Assembly (NCBI GenBank): GCA_030426805.1
Contig: JAUHXU010000006.1
Location: 62,001-126,000, forward strand
Source of the DNA: a bacterium
Lineage (GTDB): Bacteria; Planctomycetota; JAFGQW01
Reading direction: 5' to 3'
DNA: 64,000 nucleotides
Shown: positions 25,866 through 32,956 of the stretch, one piece after another
Numbering within the stretch: the first letter of the stretch is position 1
How the letters are laid out: each line of letters starts with the position of its first letter
The notes under the pieces: generated by a model
Told to the model about the DNA's origin: nothing
What the model saw: only the letters and a program-made list of their open reading frames with translations
The model's database searches: none
Translations under genes and position numbers: made by a program

Positions 25866-26384
25866 ATGTTCAACCATACGTCACTGTATGCATTGAAGGC
25901 GTGCGCGATGATCGCATCGATGCCGCCGTCCACGCGAGTGCTCGCGAAGGATCTCGCGCGGGAGTCGCACATCCCGCCGCAGTATCTCTCGAAGATCCTG
26001 CACAAGCTCGCGCGCAGCGGAGTGCTCTCCTCGCGCAAGGGCATCGGCGGCGGCTTCTTCCTCGAGCGCAGCCCGTCGGAAGTGAAGCTGCAGGAGGTCG
26101 TCGGCCCGTTCCAGAAGAAGAACGACATGGCCAACGCCGTCGATCAGATCTTCGACCTCGATGCGCCGAGCGGCGCCACGTGCGCGTTCCAGCGCTACTG
26201 GGGCGACGCGGTCCGGCACTACAACGATCTGCTCGAGAACACGACGCTCGCCGACGTGTCGTGCCCGATGAACACCGACAAGCCGGAAGCCGTCGCACCC
26301 GCGGCGTCGAACGGACTGCACGTCGTCGGTGCGAGCGGCACGAACGGCGCGGCCGCGACGGTCACCGCAGCCGCCGAAGCGTAG
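25866..26384 (+). CDS. Rrf2-family transcriptional regulator
   Basis: A 172-residue protein with the Rrf2 winged helix: SLYALKACAMIASMPPSTRVLAKDLARESHIPPQYLSKILHKLARSGVLSSRKGIGGGFFLERSP. Members sense Fe-S status, nitric oxide or redox, often through three cysteines that hold an Fe-S cluster. Here only two candidate cysteines lie in the sensor region (SGATCAF and ADVSC, about 28 residues apart), plus one in the DNA-binding helix, so a classical IscR ligand set is not seen. The C-terminus carries a low-complexity Ala/Gly/Thr tail. AGGTGGGG precedes the ATG. It is convergent with apt. Confidence 0.88.
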   Translation: MFNHTSLYALKACAMIASMPPSTRVLAKDLARESHIPPQYLSKILHKLARSGVLSSRKGIGGGFFLERSPSEVKLQEVVGPFQKKNDMANAVDQIFDLDAPSGATCAFQRYWGDAVRHYNDLLENTTLADVSCPMNTDKPEAVAPAASNGLHVVGASGTNGAAATVTAAAEA

Positions 26385-26388
26385 GCGC

Positions 26389-26901
26389 TCAGTAGGTGCG
26401 CAGCGCGCGCACCTCCGCGTCCAGCCGGCTCGCGCCGTCGAGGAAGCCGAGTTCGATCAGGTAGGCGGAGCCGACCACGTCGCCGCCTGCCTTCCGGCAC
26501 AGCGACGTCGCTGCTTCGACGGTGCCGCCCGTCGCGAGCAGGTCGTCCACGATGATGACCCGTTGCCCGGCTTCGAGTCCGTCCTTGTGGATCTCGACCG
26601 TCGCGCTTCCGTACTCGAGCGCGTACTCGCACGCCATCGTCTCCGCGGGGAGCTTTCCCTGCTTGCGGATCAGCGTGCACCCCTTGCCGAGCCGGTAGCC
26701 CATCGCGCAGCCGAAGATGAACCCGCGGCTCTCGATCGCGACGATCTGGTCGTAGCTCGACGGGTCGAACAGCGCGGCCATCTCGTCGACCGCGCGTTTC
26801 AGCGCGTCGGCGTTCTGGACCAGCGGCGTGATATCCTTGAAGATGATGCCCGGCTTCGGGAAGTCGGGCACGTCGCGAATGTGGGGGTCGATCCAGCTCA
26901 T
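26389..26901 (-). CDS. apt: adenine phosphoribosyltransferase
   Basis: A 170-residue purine salvage enzyme that makes AMP from adenine and PRPP. The PRPP-binding motif VIIVDDLLATGGT is intact, with the family segments HIRDVPDFPKPGIIFKDITPL near the N-terminus and IVAIESRGFIFG in the middle; length matches bacterial Apt. A GCGGAG site precedes the ATG at 26901. A TAGACT hexamer at 26940-26945 is a plausible -10 giving a leader of about 30 bases. Confidence 0.96.
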   Translation of the reverse strand: MSWIDPHIRDVPDFPKPGIIFKDITPLVQNADALKRAVDEMAALFDPSSYDQIVAIESRGFIFGCAMGYRLGKGCTLIRKQGKLPAETMACEYALEYGSATVEIHKDGLEAGQRVIIVDDLLATGGTVEAATSLCRKAGGDVVGSAYLIELGFLDGASRLDAEVRALRTY

Positions 26902-26939
26902 CGTGGCTCCGCAGAGGGCGTCGGGGTCCGTGAGGGCGC

Positions 26940-26945
26940 AGTCTA
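26940..26945 (-). promoter_or_regulatory. -10-like TAGACT upstream of apt
   Basis: TANNNT hexamer about 40 bases before the apt ATG, which has its own ribosome site. No clear -35. Confidence 0.35.
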
Positions 26946-27001
26946 CCGGCCTCCGGCCCGAATTCGACCGATTTTCGGGCCGGATCGGGCGTCGCGGGCG
27001 G

Positions 27002-27148
27002 TTGCATCCCCGGGCGTTCGGGACTACCCATTCCGGGTCCGATCCGCGATGCCGCTGCGCGGCGTGCGACGGGTCGACGCCGCTGCCCCCGGGTCCCGAT
27101 TCCCGCTGCCAGGCGTGCGGCTCCCGTCTCTGGAGATGCACCGCATGA
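27002..27148 (+). CDS. possible 48-residue zinc-ribbon peptide coupled to the pyrK-like gene
   Basis: A short frame from a TTG at 27002 ends with a TGA that overlaps the ATG of the next gene (ATGA at 27145). The translation contains CRCAACDG and, after about 13 residues, CQACGSRLWRC, a plausible zinc ribbon with two CxxC knuckles. Against it, the start is TTG and no strong ribosome site is seen. If real it would be a small zinc-binding protein translated just ahead of the electron-transfer subunit. Confidence 0.35.
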   Translation: MHPRAFGTTHSGSDPRCRCAACDGSTPLPPGPDSRCQACGSRLWRCTA

Positions 27149-28044
27149 CGTCCGATTGCGATCGTTTGCCGATGCACGTCGAGTCGGGTGTGGTCGTCTC
27201 GACCCACTTCAGCGACGAGGCCGGCGGCGGTTGCTTCGTGACGCGCATCCGCGCGCCGGAGATCGCGCGCACCGCGCGGGCCGGCCAGTTCGTGATGGTG
27301 CGGCTCGTCGGCTGTGACTTCCCCTACCTCGGTCGTCCGTTCAGCGTCGCCGACGTCGATCCCGAGGATCCCGACGTCTTCGCGATCGCCTACACACGGG
27401 TGGGCGAGGGGACGGGGATGCTCGCGGATGCCGTGGCCGGCACCGCGGTCCGCGTCGTCGGCAATCTCGGCAACGGCTTCGCGATCGCGCCGGCCCCGAT
27501 GCACGTCTTCGTCGCGGGCGGCATCGGCTCCGCGCCGTTTCCGCTGCTCACGCGTCAGATCCGCGCGGTCGATCCGGACGCGCCGATTCGCATCTACCTC
27601 GGCGGTCGGGATGCGAGTGGACTCCACCTCGCGGCCGAGCTCGCGGCGCTCGGTGTGGACGTGCGTCTCGCGACGATGGACGGTTCCGCGCCGGCGGGCG
27701 CGACGGTCTATCGCGGTACGTGCGTCGAACACGCGGCGAGCGAGTCGCTGCCCGAGGGCGCTCGGCTCTACGCGTGCGGACCGAACCCGATGTTCGCTGC
27801 GTTGGCGAGCGCCACCGCCGGGAACGACCTCGACGTGCAGGCGTCGGTGGAAGAGCACATGGCGTGCGGATTCGGCGCGTGCAACGCGTGCGTGATCCCG
27901 GTCAAGAACAATCCGGCGAACCGCAGCGCCGGCTGGCACTACGAGTTGATCTGTCTGCGCGGCCCGGTGTTCGACATTCACCGGATCGAGTGGCACCCCG
28001 AGGAGAGCGAGCCGCTGGTCGACACGGCCGGCTCGACCCGATAG
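27145..28044 (+). CDS. dihydroorotate dehydrogenase electron-transfer subunit-like
   Basis: A 299-residue ferredoxin-reductase-type protein like PyrK, which passes electrons from dihydroorotate dehydrogenase B to NAD. YLGRPFSVADV is the FAD-binding RPxS motif, and VFVAGGIGSAPFPLL is the pyridine-nucleotide-binding loop. The C-terminal CGFGACNACVIPVK, with a fourth cysteine in WHYELICLRGP, is the 2Fe-2S site typical of PyrK. No pyrD is in the window, so pairing is unproven; related proteins also serve other reductases. The ATG at 27145 is preferred over one at 27136 because TGGAG lies nine bases before it. Confidence 0.85.
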   Translation: MTSDCDRLPMHVESGVVVSTHFSDEAGGGCFVTRIRAPEIARTARAGQFVMVRLVGCDFPYLGRPFSVADVDPEDPDVFAIAYTRVGEGTGMLADAVAGTAVRVVGNLGNGFAIAPAPMHVFVAGGIGSAPFPLLTRQIRAVDPDAPIRIYLGGRDASGLHLAAELAALGVDVRLATMDGSAPAGATVYRGTCVEHAASESLPEGARLYACGPNPMFAALASATAGNDLDVQASVEEHMACGFGACNACVIPVKNNPANRSAGWHYELICLRGPVFDIHRIEWHPEESEPLVDTAGSTR

Positions 28045-28083
28045 ACCCGACTGACCGCGTCACGCGGCACCGGAGGACGAACG

Positions 28084-29265
28084 ATGGAGAACGCATACAT
28101 CTGCGGCGTCGCACGGACGCCGATCGGCAAGTTCAACGGATCGCTGTCCGGCATCCGCGCGCCGGAGCTCGGCGGGATCGCGTTGACGGCCGCGATCGAG
28201 CGTGCCGGCATTCCCGCCGATCGGGTCGAGGAGTGCATCATGGGCAACGTGTTGCCCGCCGGCCTCGGTCAGAACCCCGCCCGTCAGGCGGCGCGCAAGG
28301 CCGGCATCCCCGATCACACCGGGAGCTTCACGGTCAACAAGGTGTGCGGTTCGGGGCTCAAGTCGATCATGCTCGCGGCGCAGGCGATCAAGTGCGGCGA
28401 CCACGCCGTAATCGCGGCCGGCGGCATGGAGAACATGACGCAGGCGCCGTATCTGATGCCGTCGGCGCGCAACGGCGCGCGCCTCGGGCACACGCAGATG
28501 CTCGACAGCATGGTCAACGACGGCCTGTGGGACATCTACAACGACTTCCACATGGGCAACACCGCGGAACTCGTCGCCGAGGAATACGAGGTCTCGCGCG
28601 AGGACATGGATGCCTACGCGGCGTCGAGCCAGCAGAAGGCGGCGGCCGCGATCGAGTCCGGCAAGTTCGACTGGGAGATCGCACCCGTCGACGTGCCCCA
28701 GCGCAAGGGCGACCCGATCCGCTTCGCGACGGACGAGGGCGTGCGCGGCGACACGACCGCCGACGGCCTCGGAAAGCTCCGCGCGGTGTTCAAGAAGGGC
28801 GGCGTCGTCACCGCGGGCAACGCGTCGACGATCAACGACGGCGCGGCCGCCGTGGTCGTCGTCGGCGAGGCGAAGATGAAGGAGCTTGGGCTCGAGCCGA
28901 TCGCTCGCATCACCGGCTACGCGACCGGCGGTCGTGCGCCGGAGTGGGTGATGATGGCGCCGGTCGAGGCGACGCGCAACCTCGTGAACAAGCTCGGCGT
29001 CGCGCTCGACAGCTTCGACCTTTACGAATACAACGAGGCGTTCGCGGTCCAGGCGTGCGCGCTGACGAAGGTGCTCGAACTCGACCCGGCGAAGGTCAAC
29101 GTGCACGGCGGGGCGATCGCCCTCGGTCACCCGATCGGGTGCTCCGGCGCCCGCGTGTTGATCACGTTGCTGGGCGCGTTGCGCGACCGTGGACTCAAGA
29201 CCGGATTGGCGTCGCTGTGCCTCGGTGGCGGCAACGGCGTCGCGATGTCGGTCGAGATGTGCTGA
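28084..29265 (+). CDS. acetyl-CoA C-acetyltransferase (thiolase)
   Basis: A 393-residue thiolase that condenses two acetyl-CoA to acetoacetyl-CoA or cleaves 3-ketoacyl-CoA. The nucleophilic cysteine is in VNKVCGSGLKSIM (near residue 88). The C-terminal catalytic residues are in HGGAIALGHPIGCSGAR (His) and CLGGGNGVA (Cys). Length is typical of biosynthetic thiolases (AtoB/ThlA). A GGAGG site precedes the ATG. It starts an apparent operon with the 3-hydroxyacyl-CoA and acyl-CoA dehydrogenase genes. The direction in vivo (oxidation or synthesis) cannot be told from sequence. Confidence 0.95.
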   Translation: MENAYICGVARTPIGKFNGSLSGIRAPELGGIALTAAIERAGIPADRVEECIMGNVLPAGLGQNPARQAARKAGIPDHTGSFTVNKVCGSGLKSIMLAAQAIKCGDHAVIAAGGMENMTQAPYLMPSARNGARLGHTQMLDSMVNDGLWDIYNDFHMGNTAELVAEEYEVSREDMDAYAASSQQKAAAAIESGKFDWEIAPVDVPQRKGDPIRFATDEGVRGDTTADGLGKLRAVFKKGGVVTAGNASTINDGAAAVVVVGEAKMKELGLEPIARITGYATGGRAPEWVMMAPVEATRNLVNKLGVALDSFDLYEYNEAFAVQACALTKVLELDPAKVNVHGGAIALGHPIGCSGARVLITLLGALRDRGLKTGLASLCLGGGNGVAMSVEMC

Positions 29266-29281
29266 GCGAGGGACAGAGACG

Positions 29282-30142
29282 ATGAGTGGATGGCAGACCG
29301 TCGGCGTGATCGGCGCCGGCACGATGGGCAACGGGATCGCGCAGGTGTTCGCGCAGGCGGGGTCGACCGTGAAGCTGATCGACCTGAACGCGGACGCGCT
29401 CGCGCGGGCGACGAAGACGATCGACAAGAGCGTCAACAAGCTCGCCGAGAAGGGCAAGATCGACGCGAGCGACGTCGCGCCGATCCTCGGCCGCATCTCG
29501 ACCCACGATGCGCTGGCCGCCGCCGGCGACTGTGACCTCGTCGTCGAGGCCGTGTTCGAGAACGAAGAGGTCAAGGCGCGGATCTTCGCCGAACTCGACG
29601 CCGTCTGCGCGCCGGACGCGATCCTCGCGTCGAACACGTCGAGCATCTCGATCACCCGGATCGCGGCGAGCACGAAGCGACCGGAGAAGGTCATCGGGAT
29701 GCACTTCATGAACCCGGTGCCGATCATGAAGCTCGTCGAGGTGATCCGCGGCCACAAGACGTCGCCCGAGACGACCGCGATCGTGACCGGCGCCTGCGAG
29801 GCGCTCGGCAAGACGCCGCTCGAGGCCGAGGACTACCCGGGCTTCGTCGCCAACCGCATCCTGATGCCGATGATCAACGAGGCGTGCTTCGCGCTGATGG
29901 AAGGCGTCGCGACGCGGGAGGCGATCGACGGGATCATGAAGCTCGGCTGCGCCCATCCGATGGGCCCGCTGACGCTCGCCGACTTCATCGGCCTGGACAT
30001 CTGTCTCAACATCCTCAACGTGCTCCACGGCGAGCTCGGCGATCCGAAATACCGCCCGTGTCCGCTGCTCGCGCGGATGGTCGCGGCCGGCGACCTCGGC
30101 CGCAAGAGCGGTCGCGGCTTCTACGATTACGCGAAGGGATAG
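29282..30142 (+). CDS. 3-hydroxybutyryl-CoA dehydrogenase
   Basis: A 286-residue NAD(P)-dependent enzyme that interconverts 3-hydroxybutyryl-CoA and acetoacetyl-CoA. The N-terminal Rossmann motif VGVIGAGTMGNGIAQVFAQAG, the catalytic histidine region VIGMHFMNPVPIMKLVEVI, and PGFVANRILMPMINEA are typical of Hbd. The ending DLGRKSGRGFYDY is the usual C-terminal signature. It lies 16 bases after the thiolase gene. It has no fused enoyl-CoA hydratase, and no separate crotonase gene is in the cluster, so that step must be supplied elsewhere. Confidence 0.95.
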   Translation: MSGWQTVGVIGAGTMGNGIAQVFAQAGSTVKLIDLNADALARATKTIDKSVNKLAEKGKIDASDVAPILGRISTHDALAAAGDCDLVVEAVFENEEVKARIFAELDAVCAPDAILASNTSSISITRIAASTKRPEKVIGMHFMNPVPIMKLVEVIRGHKTSPETTAIVTGACEALGKTPLEAEDYPGFVANRILMPMINEACFALMEGVATREAIDGIMKLGCAHPMGPLTLADFIGLDICLNILNVLHGELGDPKYRPCPLLARMVAAGDLGRKSGRGFYDYAKG

Positions 30143-30146
30143 CCCG

Positions 30147-31322
30147 ATGTCGAACGCTTCGACGCTCCACGAAGAAGCCAGGATCGTCAACGGGATCCTG
30201 GGCGAGGCCGCACAGGCGGTGCGCGACCGCTCGCGCGAGATCGCCGAGCAGGTGATCGCGCCGAACGCGGTGCGCTACGACGAGGAGGGCTGCTTCCCGA
30301 AGGAGGCGATCGACGCCCTCAACGACGCCGGCTACATGTCGATGATCATCCCGAAGGAGTACGGCGGGTTCGGCGGCTCGAACGTCGACCTGTGCTCGAT
30401 GCTGCTCGAGGTGAACAAGGTGTGCGCGTCGGCGGGCGTGATCGCGAGCGTGCACAGCTCGCTCTGCGTATATCCGCTCAAGACGTTCGGCAGCGAAACG
30501 GTCAAGCAGAAGTACCTGCCGAAGCTCGCGACGTGCGAACTGCTCGGCGCCTACTGCCTGACCGAGCCCGAGGCGGGTAGCGACGCGGCCAACCAGCGCA
30601 CGACCGCCGAACTCGACGGCGATCACTACGTGCTCAACGGCTCGAAGATCTTCATCACGACCGGCAAGGAGGCGGGGCTGTTCATCGTCTTCGCCCGCAC
30701 GTCGAAGGAAGACAAGCCGGCCAAGGGCATCAGCTGCTTCGTCGTCGAGGCCGACACGCCCGGACTCACGGTGGGCAAGGCCGAGATCAAGATGGGGATC
30801 AAGGCGTCGAGCACGACCGAGATCCACTTCGACAACTGCCGCGTGCCGGCCGAGAACCTGATCGGCGAGCGGGGTCGCGGCTTCAACATCGCGATGGAGA
30901 TCCTCAACGGCGGCCGCGTCGGTATCGCGTGCCAGGGTGCCGGGATCCACGCCGGCATCATCGAGGAACTCGACGCGTTCACGAAGAGCGAGACCCGCAA
31001 CGGGAAGCCGCTCGCGTATCAGCAGGACGTCGCGTGGACGATGTCGGAGCTGATCGCCGAGCATGACGCGGCGGAAGCCCTGATCTTCCGCGCGGCGTGC
31101 GCACGCGACCGGGAGCCGAACCCGATCCGCGAGTGTTCGACCGCGAAGCTCTTCTCGTCGCAGGCGTGCAACCGCGCTGCGCGGCGAGCGATGCAGATCA
31201 TGGGCTTGAAGGGGGCGGTGCGCGGCAACCGCGTCGAGCGTTTCTACCGCGACGCGCGCATCACCGAGATCTACGAGGGCACGAGTGAGGTGCAGAAGAT
31301 CGTGATCGCACGGACGATCTGA
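30147..31322 (+). CDS. acyl-CoA dehydrogenase
   Basis: A 391-residue FAD enzyme that dehydrogenates a short-chain acyl-CoA such as butyryl-CoA. YCLTEPEAGSDAANQRT is the FAD/substrate signature. The catalytic glutamate lies in ITEIYEGTSEVQKIVIAR near the C-terminus. Length and motifs match the butyryl/short-chain group. It starts four bases after the 3-hydroxyacyl-CoA dehydrogenase gene, with AAGGGA as ribosome site. No electron-transfer flavoprotein genes are seen in the window. Confidence 0.95.
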   Translation: MSNASTLHEEARIVNGILGEAAQAVRDRSREIAEQVIAPNAVRYDEEGCFPKEAIDALNDAGYMSMIIPKEYGGFGGSNVDLCSMLLEVNKVCASAGVIASVHSSLCVYPLKTFGSETVKQKYLPKLATCELLGAYCLTEPEAGSDAANQRTTAELDGDHYVLNGSKIFITTGKEAGLFIVFARTSKEDKPAKGISCFVVEADTPGLTVGKAEIKMGIKASSTTEIHFDNCRVPAENLIGERGRGFNIAMEILNGGRVGIACQGAGIHAGIIEELDAFTKSETRNGKPLAYQQDVAWTMSELIAEHDAAEALIFRAACARDREPNPIRECSTAKLFSSQACNRAARRAMQIMGLKGAVRGNRVERFYRDARITEIYEGTSEVQKIVIARTI

Positions 31323-31352
31323 TCGGGCACACGGAACAGAGAGACGAGACCG

Positions 31353-32483
31353 ATGGCGGATCATCTGAACCTCAACGAAGAGCAGCAGATGCTGCTCGAG
31401 ACGATCGACGAGTTCACGAAGGGCGAGGTCCGGCCGGGCGCCGGTGAGCGCGACCTCGAGCGCACGTTCCCCGAGGACGTGTGGGAGGGGCTCGCCGAAC
31501 TCGGCCTGATGGGCGTTGCGTATCCGGAGGAGGTCGGCGGTGTCGGCCTCGGCTGGCTCACGCACGCGCTCGTCGTCGAGTCGCTCGCGCGCGGGTGCGC
31601 GGCCACCGCGATGACGTTCGTCGCGCACGCCAATCTGGCGATGGGCGCGATCGCGACGGCCGGCTCCGACGAGCAGAAGGAACGCTGGATGGAGGAGCTG
31701 TGCTCGGGCGAGACGCTCGGCGCGCTCGCGCTCGGTGCCGGCGAGGTCCTCGCGGGCCCGGCCGCCGAAGGCGTCACGGCGTCGAAGTCCGGTGACGGCT
31801 GGGTGCTCCAGGGCACCGCGGCGACGGTCGTCAACGGCAGTCGCGCCGCCTTGCTCGTCGTTCACGCGAACGTCGAGGGTGGCGGATCCGGACTGTTCGT
31901 CGTTCGGGGCGATGCGGTCGGACTCGGCCGCGGTGCCTCGCACCACACGAGCGGCCTTCGTGCGGCCGACTATGCCGACGTCACGTTCGAGGGCGTCGCG
32001 GTGCCGGCCGCGGACACGTTGCCCGGCGACGCCGACGCGATCGTCCGCGGTGTGCTCGACGCGAGCCGTGTGTCACTGGCGGCGATCGCCGTCGGCATCG
32101 CGCGCGACGCGTTCGATCGCACCATCGACTACTCCAAGGAGCGGCAGATGTTCGGCCGGCGCTTGGCCGACTTCGACGGCACGCTCGAGAAGTTCTCGAC
32201 GATGGCATCGGCGACCGAGTCCGCGCGTCGACTGCTCTACGCCGCGGCCACCGCGCAGGACGGCGGCGACGGTTACGCGTCGATCGCGACGATGGCGCAG
32301 CTGCACGCCGCGCGCGTCGCTCACGACGTCGCCTATGAAGCGGTGCAGATCTTCGGCGGGTACGGCTACTGCCACGAGTACGCGGTGGAGCGTCTGCAGC
32401 GCGATGCGAAGATGGTCGAGATCGGCGTCGACGAGACCGCGTTCGCGCGGCGCGCGCTCGCCCGCGAACTCGCGGCGATCTGA
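31353..32483 (+). CDS. acyl-CoA dehydrogenase-like protein with altered active site
   Basis: A 376-residue paralogue of the gene before it. The N-terminal helices, LMGVAYPEEVGGVGLGWL, YSKERQMFGRRLADF and YEAVQIFGGYGYCHEYAVERLQRDAKM show the fold. However, the TEPEAGSD segment is replaced by GAGEVLAGPAAEG, and the C-terminal EIYEGTSE is EIGVDETA, so the usual catalytic glutamate position is valine. The isovaleryl-type alternative glutamate position is also not glutamate (DASRV). It may act on a different substrate with another base, or be an inactive partner of the first dehydrogenase. It is in the same operon, 30 bases downstream. Confidence 0.85.
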   Translation: MADHLNLNEEQQMLLETIDEFTKGEVRPGAGERDLERTFPEDVWEGLAELGLMGVAYPEEVGGVGLGWLTHALVVESLARGCAATAMTFVAHANLAMGAIATAGSDEQKERWMEELCSGETLGALALGAGEVLAGPAAEGVTASKSGDGWVLQGTAATVVNGSRAALLVVHANVEGGGSGLFVVRGDAVGLGRGASHHTSGLRAADYADVTFEGVAVPAADTLPGDADAIVRGVLDASRVSLAAIAVGIARDAFDRTIDYSKERQMFGRRLADFDGTLEKFSTMASATESARRLLYAAATAQDGGDGYASIATMAQLHAARVAHDVAYEAVQIFGGYGYCHEYAVERLQRDAKMVEIGVDETAFARRALARELAAI

Positions 32484-32496
32484 AGGAGACAAACCG

Positions 32497-32551
32497 GGGG
32501 CGTCGACTCACTGCCAAAACCGGGGACACCAAAACCGCGAGTCGACGCCCC
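32497..32551 (+). terminator. 13-bp inverted repeat after the acyl-CoA operon
   Basis: GGGGCGTCGACTC and its exact complement enclose a 29-base loop that itself carries CCAAAACCG twice. Its place 14 bases after the last stop suggests a terminator, but the long loop with a direct repeat is unusual for one. Confidence 0.5.
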
Positions 32552-32686
32552 GGGGATCGTGTGGAATCACACCCGGTCGAGGTGACCGAGGGGCTGAAGG
32601 GTGCACGTGCGAGGCCGGCCCTGGAAGCGATCCCGGGCCGGCGCTCGCGCGGCGGCCGCCTGATCGGAGTGCGCCGAGACGCCGCT

Positions 32687-32719
32687 GGTTTCGTGCCGGG
32701 CCACGGATGGCACGAAACC
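32687..32719. repeat. 11-bp perfect inverted repeat
   Basis: GGTTTCGTGCC and GGCACGAAACC flank an 11-base loop. The stem is long and perfect, with no poly-T tail. It is part of the hairpin cluster. Confidence 0.8.
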
Positions 32720-32956
32720 CGTTCCAATGCGCAGTTGCGTTCCCGGCCACTTGCCGGGTCGGCCTCTCGGCGCCGCTCCTCTCGAGCGACGCGCGCCCTA
32801 AGCGCAAAGACCGGACCGGTCGGCGGAACTTCTTCCAAAAAACCGATCGGCGTGCGGATCGTCGCTCCGGGGGCGGGGTCGCGACGACGATCGCGCCCCG
32901 GCGGCGTTACGAGTCGGTAATCTCGTTGCCGGGGCGTGACCGAACGATCGAGCGGC

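Larger units (their letters stand above)
32484..32956. other. gene-free region with clustered hairpins
   Basis: About 470 bases without a convincing gene. It contains at least five inverted repeats: 32497-32551 (13-bp stem), 32559-32572 (GTGTG-GAAT-CACAC), 32614-32642 (8-bp stem), 32687-32719 (11-bp stem) and 32742-32758 (CCCGGC-N5-GCCGGG). It separates the acyl-CoA operon from a convergent HEAT-repeat gene. Stacked terminators or a structured RNA are the two readings. Confidence 0.6.
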
